The notes beneath the pieces are model-generated. The model had not been told where the DNA came from, did no database searches, and worked only from the letters and a program-made list of their open reading frames with translations. Positions 1 through 6,050 of a stretch of DNA of 6,050 nt are shown one piece after another; position 1 is the first letter of the stretch; each line of letters starts with the position of its first letter. A program made the translations under genes and the position numbers. The stretch comes from Alphaproteobacteria bacterium (GTDB lineage Bacteria; Pseudomonadota; Alphaproteobacteria; JAGOMX01). The stretch is from assembly GCA_016742295.1 (NCBI GenBank), contig JACVCA010000088.1, positions 1-6,050 on the forward strand. Direction: 5' to 3'.

Positions 1-313
1 GAGTACGTCCTATCCCATATGAAGTAGCTTGTTTGGAAGCAGCTATAAAATCTCCTAATAGTTCTGCGGCTGCAAAGATATTATCATTGCGGTATATTTC
101 TCCGCCAAAATGTAATCCTGCTGGTACCCCATTAAAACGACGCGCAGGGTGTAAATTGCCTATTGCTAATCCTGCAGAAGGTCTAGGGTCTATTTTATGA
201 CGAGCATATCCAACACTTATCCCTACATAACCGTTTTTTATAAAATTGGCGTGAGTAGGGTTGATAATGGTTGTCATTCCTAATAATCCTAAAAATAAGC
301 CTTTTCTATTCAT
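1..313 (-). CDS. Secreted, probable outer-membrane beta-barrel protein (5' part only)
   Basis: The reading frame opens with ATG at 313 (reading leftward) and stays open for 104 codons to the window edge, so the C-terminus is missing. A strong ribosome-binding site, AAAAAGGAG, lies just upstream and fixes the start. The N-terminus is a classical signal peptide: basic MNRK, a hydrophobic run of roughly residues 5-17, then a likely signal peptidase I cut after Thr-His-Ala (residue 22). The mature part begins with glycine- and aromatic-rich, alternating segments (GYVGISVGYAR at about residues 28-38; HFGGEIYRND and FAAAELLGDF further on), the pattern of transmembrane beta strands in small outer-membrane porin or opacity-like proteins. 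The family assignment is inference; I do not recognise a specific gene. It is divergent from the protease gene across a 317-base spacer, so it is transcribed separately. Confidence 0.72.
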   Translation of the reverse strand, partial: MNRKGLFLGLLGMTTIINPTHANFIKNGYVGISVGYARHKIDPRPSAGLAIGNLHPARRFNGVPAGLHFGGEIYRNDNIFAAAELLGDFIAASKQATSYGIGRT

Positions 314-575
314 TATAATCTCCTTTTTATTGATTTATTTTTATTAAGCACCCAAAGCTAAGCACCTATATAATTTAAAATAGGATGCTGCCTTTTAAAC
401 AAGTAGAAAAATCGTAAGTTTATCTAATGTAATATTGTCAAGTTATTGAAAATGTGGTGTGAGTATCTGGTTTTGAAGTTTTAACTTGCTTTAGAACAGT
501 CTCCGCCTTAAAGCACTCTGCTCATAACAAACTCTTGCGATTCAGAACTCAATTCGTTATTATCCGCCCATTCCT

Positions 576-601
576 TTGACAAAGCAAAGCCTTAAGATAA
601 T
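576..601 (+). promoter_or_regulatory. Possible promoter of the tricorn protease gene
   Basis: A perfect -35 hexamer TTGACA (576-581) is followed by GATAAT (596-601), a five-of-six match to the -10 consensus. The spacing of 14 bases is shorter than the usual 16-18, so the promoter would be weak or need an activator. The -10 box lies inside the palindrome at 591-607. This is a sequence match only. Confidence 0.3.
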
Positions 602-607
602 CTTAAG
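591..607. repeat. Perfect interrupted palindrome, candidate operator
   Basis: CTTAAGAT, one central A, then ATCTTAAG: two perfectly complementary 8-base arms. It lies 24 bases before the protease start codon and overlaps the candidate -10 box, a position typical of a repressor operator for a dimeric regulator. No T-run follows and the arms have almost no loop, so it is not a terminator. The binding protein is unknown, and AT-rich palindromes of this size can arise by chance. Confidence 0.4.
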
Positions 608-630
608 AAATAAAAACCAATAGGTTAACA

Positions 631-3600
631 ATGATAAGCACAGCCGGATACTATCGCTACCCTTCAGTCTATAATGATCAGATTATTTTCGTAAGCGAAG
701 ATGATTTATGGAGCGTTCCTCTTAAAGGAGGTACTGCACGTCGACTGACCACAGGTTTAGGAGCAGCAACCTATCCGAAATTCTCCCCTGATGGTCAATA
801 CATTGCCTTTTGCGGTACCGAAGAGGGGCACACTGAAGTCTACGTGATGCCCAGCTTTGGGGGCACCACAACGAGGCTGACCTTCCTGGGCGATGCAACA
901 CAGATTATTGATTGGACAGCTGAAGGGATTATTTTTTCTTCTTCTGTAGGTTCACCATTCCCAAGATTTAACCAGCTATTTATAGTTTCTCCCCAAGACG
1001 CTGAACCCAGGGTGTTACCAACGGGGCCTGCTAGTTTTCTTTCGTATGGCAGTGAAGGAAGATCAGTTCTACAACGGCATGGATACAGGGAATACAGTTA
1101 TTGGAAGCGTTATCGCGGTGGAACTGCTGGAGAAATTTGGATTGATAATCAAGGAGACGGCAATTACACTAAACTCTTAACATTAAAAAGCAATCTTAAC
1201 CGCCCTTTGTGGATTAAGGATAGGATCTATTTCGGATCAGACCATGAAGGGGTGGGAAATATCTATTCCTGCTTGCCTGAGGGCGCTGATATCAAACGAC
1301 ATACTCATCATAATGATTTTTATACTCGAAATCATGCAACAGATGGCAAGAGTATTATTTATCATGCAGGCGGTGACCTTTATACTCTCGAGCTGGTTTC
1401 TAATAACTCCTCAAAAGTTCAAGTGAACTATGCAAGTTCACAAACACAACGTAATCGTAAATTTGTCTCTGCCAGCCATCACCTTGAAGATTACGCCTTA
1501 CATCCTAATGGTGATATGCTAGCAGCAGTTGCCAGAGGGAAATCTTTCTACTTTAGCAATTGGGAGGGAGCAGCATTACAATTTGGAGAAGGCAAAACAG
1601 TACGTTATCGCCTTGCACGCTGGCTTTATGAAGGTAAACGGCTTTTAGTTGTAACAGATGAGGAAGGAGAAGAAAGGCTAGAAATTTATGATGCTGATTC
1701 TCTCACGTGCTTAGGAAAGATGCCTTCCCTTGATATTGGACGTGTCATTGAATTAAAAACTTCACCCACAAATGATGCAGCTATTTTGTCTAATCACCGT
1801 AATGAATTAATTTATGTTGACTTAAAAAAATGGAAAATCAAGGTTTTAGATCACAGCAAGTTTTATTTCCTACAAGGCTTTAATTGGTCTCCTGACGGTA
1901 CTTGGGTTGCCTATAATTGCTCACTCACAGGACATGTCTCAGTTATTAAAATTACTAACGTTTTAAAACCTAATCCTATCATTGTTACAAAACCTGTGTT
2001 AAGAGATGTATGCCCTGCATTTGATCCAAATGGAAAGTATCTCTATTTTATTGGCCACCGCCAATTTAATCCAATCTACGATATGCTTCATTTTGAACTA
2101 AGCTTTCCGCGAGGAAGCAAGCCTTATCTTGTCACGCTTCAAAAAGATCTCCCCTCACCTTTTAAAACCTTGCCGAAGTCTTTTAATGAACAAGATAACG
2201 GTAAAGATGAGGAAAAAGACACCAAGAAAAAATCTCGTAAACCAACACCTGTTACCATTGATTTTGATAATATCCAAGATCGGATCGTCGCATTCCCGGT
2301 TCCCGATGGGATTTATACCCAAGTAGTGGGGATCGATGGCAAAGTTTTATTTTCAAGTCGATCTATTGGAAGCACACTTGGAAATAATCTTGATGAAGAT
2401 GATCATACTGCCAATGTAACAGTGCAATCTTATGAGTTTGAGACCCATAAAATTGAAACATTATATCATCATGTCAATGAGTTTGAAGTTTCACAAGATT
2501 GTACGATGCTCGCGTACCGTTCAGGAAATGATCTAAGAATAGTTAAGGCTGGAGAGAAAGTTGATGATACTGATGGTGAGAGTCACTATTCAAAAAAGAA
2601 TGGCTGGATTGACCTTGATCGCTTAAAACTTTCAATTCAACCCACTTATGAATGGCAGCAAATGTTGCGAGAAGCTTGGCGGCTACAACGCGATCATTAT
2701 TGGACAGCTGACATGTCGAATATTGATTGGCAAGAAGTCTTTGAACGCTACAACCCGCTTTTAGCGCGGATTGGCTCCCGTGATGAATTCTCTGATCTTG
2801 TATGGGAAATGCAAGGTGAACTTGGAACATCGCACGCTTATGTCTACGGGGGTGATTTGCGTCAATCTCCCCATTATTGCGTGGGTTCACTGGCAGCAGA
2901 ATATGAATATGATACGAGAACCGGTGCTTATCGCATCTACAATATTGCTATAGGTGATGTTTGGGATGATCGCAGATCTTCCCCACTTCTACGCAGTGGC
3001 ATCCTTGTAAAACCAGGCGATCTTTTATGGGCGATTAATGGCAAAGCCTTAACAAAAGCTATCCGTCCTGAATGCCTTTTAGTAAATTATGCAGGACAAG
3101 ATGTTCGCCTTACAGTCAGCGATGCCAATGGCAAGCATAAGCGTAACATAACTGTTCAAACGCTGTATTCCCAGACCGGGGCACGCTATCGGGATTGGGT
3201 TGAACAGAATCGAGCTTACGTTCATAAAGCTTCAAATGGACGAGTTGGATACCTTCATATTCCGGACATGTCAGCCAGAGGATTTGCAGAATTTCACCGC
3301 GGTTTTCTTTCTGCAACTGACTGTGAGGGGTTGATTGTCGATCTCAGATTTAATGGCGGAGGTAATGTTTCTGCCTTACTTTTAGAAAAACTTGCACGTC
3401 GTCGCCTAGGATTTGATCAAAGCCGTTGGCTTGGTTATGTCAGTTATCCTGCGGATAGTCCTGCAGGCCCCATGGTAGCCCTTACTAATGAGTATGCTGG
3501 TTCTGACGGAGATATCTTTTCTCACAGCTTCAAAATGATGAAACTGGGCCCCCTTATTGGCAAACGGACTTGGGGGGGAGTGATTGGTATTTGGCCTCGT

Positions 3601-3873
3601 CATACCCTGGCGGATGGGGGAACAACTACACAGCCGGAATTTTCCTTTTGGTTTTCGGATATCGGTTGGAAAATTGAGAACTACGGGGTCGAGCCAGATA
3701 TAGAAGTTGAGATTACGCCTCAAGATTACGTCAATAAGCGAGATCCGCAATTAGATAGAGGTATTGAGGAAGTATTGAAAATTATCAAAGAGCGCCCTGG
3801 ACTTAAGGTTCCTGAAGGTACGGTTCGTCCCGATCTTAGCTTTCCAAGGTTACCAGATATTGAGCAGAGATGA
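631..3873 (+). CDS. tri: Tricorn protease (peptidase family S41), cytosolic
   Basis: Tricorn protease is a self-compartmentalising, hexameric serine protease that cuts oligopeptides released by ATP-dependent proteases. The 1080-aa length is close to the 1071 aa of the Thermoplasma enzyme. Two N-terminal beta-propellers (about 25-300 and 310-665) show blades such as FSPDGQYIAF near 51 and WSPDGTWVAY near 419. A helical segment (about 671-745), a PDZ domain (about 750-845, with GDLLWAINGK at 796-805) and the S41 core (about 850-1055) follow. Catalytic residues match tricorn in constant register: Ser734-His735 (745-746), Gly911 in NGGG (918), Ser958-Asp959 (965-966) and Glu1016 (1023). Asp929 falls where Asp936 sets preference for basic P1 residues. 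The N-terminus has no signal peptide. The start has AGG six bases upstream, and a TAA at 604 excludes an earlier in-frame start. A highly charged insert occupies about 519-537, within the second propeller. Confidence 0.96.
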   Translation: MISTAGYYRYPSVYNDQIIFVSEDDLWSVPLKGGTARRLTTGLGAATYPKFSPDGQYIAFCGTEEGHTEVYVMPSFGGTTTRLTFLGDATQIIDWTAEGIIFSSSVGSPFPRFNQLFIVSPQDAEPRVLPTGPASFLSYGSEGRSVLQRHGYREYSYWKRYRGGTAGEIWIDNQGDGNYTKLLTLKSNLNRPLWIKDRIYFGSDHEGVGNIYSCLPEGADIKRHTHHNDFYTRNHATDGKSIIYHAGGDLYTLELVSNNSSKVQVNYASSQTQRNRKFVSASHHLEDYALHPNGDMLAAVARGKSFYFSNWEGAALQFGEGKTVRYRLARWLYEGKRLLVVTDEEGEERLEIYDADSLTCLGKMPSLDIGRVIELKTSPTNDAAILSNHRNELIYVDLKKWKIKVLDHSKFYFLQGFNWSPDGTWVAYNCSLTGHVSVIKITNVLKPNPIIVTKPVLRDVCPAFDPNGKYLYFIGHRQFNPIYDMLHFELSFPRGSKPYLVTLQKDLPSPFKTLPKSFNEQDNGKDEEKDTKKKSRKPTPVTIDFDNIQDRIVAFPVPDGIYTQVVGIDGKVLFSSRSIGSTLGNNLDEDDHTANVTVQSYEFETHKIETLYHHVNEFEVSQDCTMLAYRSGNDLRIVKAGEKVDDTDGESHYSKKNGWIDLDRLKLSIQPTYEWQQMLREAWRLQRDHYWTADMSNIDWQEVFERYNPLLARIGSRDEFSDLVWEMQGELGTSHAYVYGGDLRQSPHYCVGSLAAEYEYDTRTGAYRIYNIAIGDVWDDRRSSPLLRSGILVKPGDLLWAINGKALTKAIRPECLLVNYAGQDVRLTVSDANGKHKRNITVQTLYSQTGARYRDWVEQNRAYVHKASNGRVGYLHIPDMSARGFAEFHRGFLSATDCEGLIVDLRFNGGGNVSALLLEKLARRRLGFDQSRWLGYVSYPADSPAGPMVALTNEYAGSDGDIFSHSFKMMKLGPLIGKRTWGGVIGIWPRHTLADGGTTTQPEFSFWFSDIGWKIENYGVEPDIEVEITPQDYVNKRDPQLDRGIEEVLKIIKERPGLKVPEGTVRPDLSFPRLPDIEQR

Positions 3874-3948
3874 AAAATCTACTTGGAAAGTTCTTAAAAA
3901 GGTGAGAATGTTGGACTCTCATAAAATTCAAGGCAAGCTAAGCCACTC

Positions 3949-4533
3949 ATGAAAAAAGATACTCAATCTCCCATAAAAAAAAATGGCCATCGTCACGATC
4001 GGCATGTTGCACGAATTGCAGCTGTGCAAGCCCTTTATCAAATTGAACAAGTGCAGATCAAAGCAAGTGTAGTGATAAAAGAATTTATTGAGCATCGATT
4101 TGTAATGGGTGTAGACCAAGAGAAAGCTCTCAAAGTTGATCAAATTCTGTTTACCAACCTTGTTGAGCTGACAGAAATACGAGCAAAGGATATTGATTCA
4201 ATCATTTCGGGAGCTCTTTCTCAAGAGTGGTCACTTTTCAGGCTAGAATATCTTTTGCGAGCTATCTTAAGGGTAGGGTGTGCTGAAATGCTGCTGGATA
4301 AAGGAACACCAATTCCCGTTATCATCAATGAATATGTAACGATCACACATGAGTTTTATGCAGGAAAAGAACCAGGCTTTGTGAATGGTATCTTAAACAA
4401 AATTGCCCAGACTCTTGGACTGATAACACAACTGGAAGATCCAGCTGAAGCAGCACCTGAGGTGGTAAACTTCTTAAAAGATCCAAAAACTACGGAAGCA
4501 ACTACCTGGGAAGATGAAGGGGGTGCTTCTTAG
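3949..4533 (+). CDS. nusB: Transcription antitermination factor NusB
   Basis: NusB pairs with NusE (ribosomal protein S10) on boxA RNA to keep RNA polymerase elongating through rRNA operons. The all-helical NusB fold is recognisable: ARIAAVQALYQIEQ at 21-34, IDSIISGALSQEWSLFRL ending at 99, AILRVGCAEML at 105-115, IPVIINEYV ending at 130 (INE motif at 126-128), and FVNGILNKIA at 144-153. At 194 aa it is longer than the usual 140-170: a basic, His-rich N-terminal leader of about 20 residues and an acidic tail from about 160 account for the excess. ATG at 3949 is the only reasonable start, since a TAA at 3922 blocks extension and the next Met is inside the fold. Its ribosome-binding site is poor (AGG about 15 bases away). 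It lies 75 bases after the protease gene with no clear terminator between, so co-transcription is possible. The frequent partner ribH is not adjacent. Confidence 0.95.
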   Translation: MKKDTQSPIKKNGHRHDRHVARIAAVQALYQIEQVQIKASVVIKEFIEHRFVMGVDQEKALKVDQILFTNLVELTEIRAKDIDSIISGALSQEWSLFRLEYLLRAILRVGCAEMLLDKGTPIPVIINEYVTITHEFYAGKEPGFVNGILNKIAQTLGLITQLEDPAEAAPEVVNFLKDPKTTEATTWEDEGGAS

Positions 4534-4549
4534 AAGCCGGAACCTTTTT
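4522..4549 (+). terminator. Possible weak intrinsic terminator at the end of nusB
   Basis: GCTTC (4525-4529), loop TTA, and GAAGC (4533-4537) form a short perfect stem that contains the nusB stop codon. GGT before it and ACC at 4542-4544 could extend the stem across a four-base bulge, and TTTTT follows at 4545-4549. The arrangement fits a Rho-independent terminator, but the stem is short and bulged. A promoter downstream for tsaB agrees with a transcript ending here. Confidence 0.3.
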
Positions 4550-4680
4550 ACTCTTCCTGCCCTATCTGCAGAAAAGCCAGGCTATAATTTAAACTTAAAA
4601 CCTTTATACATTTTAGAGATTGTTTATATTAAATGTTATTCAAATTCGATTATAAATTTTTCAATAATTCCAACTGTACT

Positions 4681-4709
4681 TTGATGACCATTTGTGATGA
4701 TTAAATAAT
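4681..4709 (+). promoter_or_regulatory. Sigma-70-like promoter for tsaB-rimI
   Basis: TTGATG (4681-4686, four of six to the -35 consensus) and AATAAT (4704-4709, five of six to the -10 consensus) are separated by exactly 17 bases. The inferred transcript start, near 4716, leaves a leader of about 26 bases. This is the best-spaced promoter match I found, in an otherwise AT-rich, gene-free spacer (4534-4741). The -10 box touches a small AT palindrome, TAATAA-A-TTATTA (4706-4718), which is probably chance. Confidence 0.5.
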
Positions 4710-4741
4710 AAATTATTACAATTTTTAAAGAGCTCATCTTA

Positions 4742-5419
4742 ATGAAGATTATTCTAGGAATTGATACAACACTCGACCAATGTAGCGTTGCTCTTTTAAG
4801 GGGTACAGAGTGTCTTTCTGACTCACAGCAAATGCAGAGGGGGCAGGCTGAGATCTTGATGCCAAAAATCATTACGCTTTTAAGGAAAGCAGACGTCTCT
4901 TTCTCAGATTTGAATATGATCGCAGTAACCGTAGGCCCTGGTTCTTTTACTAGCTTACGGATTGGTCTTGCTACGGCAAAAGGTTTAAGTTTGGCAGCCC
5001 AAATTCCGATTGTAGGCTTTAAAACCTTTGAAGTTTTAGCACATTCTATACCTACCTCCGAAAACAACGACAGCAATCTACTGGTTGCCATAGATTCATT
5101 GCGTGCAGACATATACTGCCAACTTTATAACCCGCAATTGATCGAAATTGAATCCGCAACTACCCTTTTTCCTGAGGATATTCTCAATTACACGGGTTTT
5201 AAAAATTTGCGAGCTATTGGCAATGGAATTCATGCATTAAAGGAACAACTTAGTCAGTATCATCCCCACGTCATTTTCCCAGAGCTAGGAGCATCTCCAA
5301 CTTCTGAAGTTCTCTGTCAGATGGCTATGAAACTTTCACCATTAGATTATCAGAACTCGGATCTGCGAGCATGCCAGCCATTTTATCTTCGTCCCCCAGA
5401 TGTAACCCTACCTAGATGA
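4742..5419 (+). CDS. tsaB: tRNA threonylcarbamoyladenosine biosynthesis protein TsaB
   Basis: TsaB (YeaZ) is the inactive ASKHA-fold partner of TsaD. With TsaD and TsaE it transfers threonylcarbamoyl to A37 of tRNAs reading ANN codons. Visible signatures are the N-terminal phosphate-loop-like strand ILGIDTTLDQCSVAL (about 4-18), the hallmark VGPGSFTSLRIG (64-75) followed by AKGLSLAAQIPIVGF, DSLRADIY (118-125), and the terminal PFYLRPPDV near the C-terminus. The 225 aa is normal for the family (E. coli 231). The start is supported by AAAGAG at 4727-4732, nine bases upstream, and by the promoter at 4681-4709. Its stop overlaps the start of rimI by ATGA, so the two are translationally coupled. 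tsaD and tsaE are not in the window and must be encoded elsewhere. Confidence 0.95.
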   Translation: MKIILGIDTTLDQCSVALLRGTECLSDSQQMQRGQAEILMPKIITLLRKADVSFSDLNMIAVTVGPGSFTSLRIGLATAKGLSLAAQIPIVGFKTFEVLAHSIPTSENNDSNLLVAIDSLRADIYCQLYNPQLIEIESATTLFPEDILNYTGFKNLRAIGNGIHALKEQLSQYHPHVIFPELGASPTSEVLCQMAMKLSPLDYQNSDLRACQPFYLRPPDVTLPR

Positions 5420-5883
5420 CTTTAAATTTCCGCATTATACCTTTTGAATTAAACCATCTTGAAGCTGCCTGTGTATTGCATCGAGTATGCCTTGAAGAAT
5501 GTTGGTCTCTTGTAACGCTTAAAGAGACGATGGCTGACTCTACGGTTACTGGCTTTACAGCTGTGCCAATTGTTCTCTCTGATCCCCTAATAGGATTTAT
5601 TGTTGTGCGTATTATCCAGGAAGAAGCAGAAATTCTTACGTTAGTTGTATCTCCTTACTCGAGACGTCAAGGAGTAGGAAGAGCTCTTATAAAAGAAGCA
5701 ATTAATGTAATATATAGTAAAGGTGCGCAATATATTTATCTTGAAGTTGCTGAGAATAATGTCGCAGCCTTAAAATTATATTCTTTATTCGAAGCAGAGA
5801 AATACGGAGAAAGATCTGGATACTACTCCAGCAAGCAAGGATATAAAGAAGCAGCTATCTTACTAAAGATAAAAAAAAATTGA
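5416..5883 (+). CDS. rimI: RimI-type N-alpha-acetyltransferase (GNAT family)
   Basis: RimI acetylates the N-terminal alanine of ribosomal protein S18, using acetyl-CoA. The 155-aa protein has the GNAT fold: the acetyl-CoA pyrophosphate loop is R83-R84-Q85-G86-V87-G88 after strand LTLVVSPY, and the second half carries LEVAENNVAALKLY (109-122) followed by GERSGYY (131-137). Glu110 and Tyr122 align in register with the catalytic Glu103 and Tyr115 of Salmonella RimI, which supports RimI rather than a generic acetyltransferase; GNAT enzymes are hard to assign by substrate from sequence alone. The ATG overlaps the tsaB stop as ATGA and has no clear ribosome-binding site of its own, so translation probably depends on ribosomes finishing tsaB. 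The tsaB-rimI pairing is widespread in bacteria and reinforces the call. Confidence 0.9.
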   Translation: MTLNFRIIPFELNHLEAACVLHRVCLEECWSLVTLKETMADSTVTGFTAVPIVLSDPLIGFIVVRIIQEEAEILTLVVSPYSRRQGVGRALIKEAINVIYSKGAQYIYLEVAENNVAALKLYSLFEAEKYGERSGYYSSKQGYKEAAILLKIKKN

Positions 5884-5912
5884 ATTAATTGAAGATTTTT
5901 CTTGCATTTATT

Positions 5913-6000
5913 TTCAAAATGTAGTCTATCCAAGTATACTTTTACGAAGAGAGATATTAATCAAAGAAAATATTTTCTTGCTTTTTTGAGAAATTATAAA
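5913..6000 (+). promoter_or_regulatory. Promoter-like boxes before the right-edge gene
   Basis: TTCAAA (5913-5918) and TATACT (5935-5940) are 16 bases apart and match the consensus at four and five of six positions. A second -10-like box, TATAAA (5995-6000), lies closer to the start codon but lacks a good -35. The first pair would be upstream of the palindrome at 5964-5979. In DNA this AT-rich such matches are frequent, so I cannot choose between them. Confidence 0.25.
5964..5987 (+). terminator. AT-rich palindrome with T-run, possible terminator of tsaB-rimI
   Basis: AAGAAAAT (5964-5971) is followed directly by its exact complement ATTTTCTT (5972-5979), then GC and six T (5982-5987). The layout resembles an intrinsic terminator 80 bases after the rimI stop. 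The stem contains one G-C pair, so the RNA hairpin would be unstable; a protein-binding site or chance in very AT-rich DNA is also possible. Confidence 0.35.
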
Positions 6001-6040
6001 TAAACATTCTTATTCAATATTAAAAAAAGGAAGTAATATT

Positions 6041-6050
6041 ATGAGAAATA
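6041..6050 (+). CDS. Start of a downstream gene, truncated by the window edge
   Basis: ATG at 6041 opens a frame reading Met-Arg-Asn before the window ends. It is preceded by a strong purine-rich ribosome-binding site, AAAAAAAGGAAG (6022-6033), with normal spacing, and by a long AT-rich leader with promoter-like boxes. This layout resembles the start of the barrel gene at 313. Three codons give no hint of function. In many alphaproteobacteria rimI is followed by fur or miaB; the separation of more than 150 bases suggests this gene is not part of the tsaB-rimI operon. Confidence 0.5.

Larger units (their letters stand above)
314..630. other. Divergent intergenic spacer with regulatory and possibly degraded coding content
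   Basis: This 317-base spacer separates the leftward barrel gene from the rightward protease gene, so it should carry promoters for both. The left part (about 314-430) is very AT-rich. The right part (about 480-600) is visibly richer in G and C. On the minus strand the right part reads as short coding-like stretches: a 24-codon frame from TTG at 582 to TAA at 508, and an overlapping open stretch in another frame from 521 to a TGA at 438-440. I found no tRNA-like or other recognisable RNA gene. A TTGACA box on the minus strand (441-436) with a poor TACGAT partner at 416-411 (19-base spacing) could serve the barrel gene, but this is weak. Confidence 0.5.

Noticed and set aside
2543..2890. 115-codon open frame on the minus strand inside tri
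   Set aside because: It is antisense to the helical and catalytic region of tricorn, whose conserved residues fix the real frame.
3406..3750. 114-codon open frame on the minus strand inside tri
   Set aside because: It is antisense to the S41 catalytic core; composition and lack of a ribosome-binding site give no support.
3903..3921. Hairpin TGAGA-nine bases-TCTCA between tri and nusB as a terminator
   Set aside because: The stem is only five pairs, the loop is long, and no T-run follows.
3931..3945. GGC-seven bases-GCC inverted repeat just before the nusB start as a translational control hairpin
   Set aside because: A three-pair stem is too short to support a structure claim.
4706..4718. 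Palindrome TAATAA-A-TTATTA at the tsaB promoter as an operator
   Set aside because: It consists only of A and T in an AT-rich spacer, so a match of this size is expected by chance.
4636..5112. 158-codon open frame on the minus strand across the start of tsaB
   Set aside because: It lies mostly antisense to the well-conserved tsaB coding sequence and its translation shows no recognisable domain; it is a shadow frame.

Overview
The window reads as ordinary chromosome from a low-GC Gram-negative bacterium. The tsaB-rimI pair, joined by an ATGA overlap, is common in Proteobacteria. The NusB protein carries a long acidic C-terminal tail. An exported, barrel-like protein lies at the left edge. An AT-rich alphaproteobacterium of host-associated type (Holosporales/Paracaedibacter-like) would fit, but this is inference from gene style and base composition; no marker gene is present.

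Layout. Positions 1-313 (minus strand) hold the 5' end of a gene for a secreted, probably outer-membrane beta-barrel protein. A 317-base divergent spacer (314-630) follows. It contains a perfect interrupted palindrome, a consensus -35 box and some coding-like debris. The largest gene, 631-3873, encodes a complete tricorn-type protease of 1080 aa with its catalytic set intact and no signal peptide. After 75 bases comes nusB (3949-4533), whose stop codon sits in a small hairpin followed by a T-run. A 208-base AT-rich spacer with a good sigma-70-like promoter leads into tsaB (4742-5419) and rimI (5416-5883). The last 167 bases are very AT-rich. They hold a palindrome plus T-run resembling a weak terminator, promoter-like boxes, and a strong ribosome-binding site in front of an ATG at 6041 that opens a gene running off the window.

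How the genes relate. Tricorn degrades oligopeptides left by ATP-dependent proteases. NusB acts in rRNA transcription antitermination. TsaB is the scaffold partner for the tRNA t6A modification enzyme. RimI is an N-terminal protein acetyltransferase. The last three belong to translation and ribosome production; tri is not functionally tied to them beyond lying upstream on the same strand. I see no mobile element, CRISPR array, tRNA or rRNA, and no clear sign of a new biological system. The most notable items are the bacterial cytosolic tricorn protease and the unexplained content of the spacer before it.
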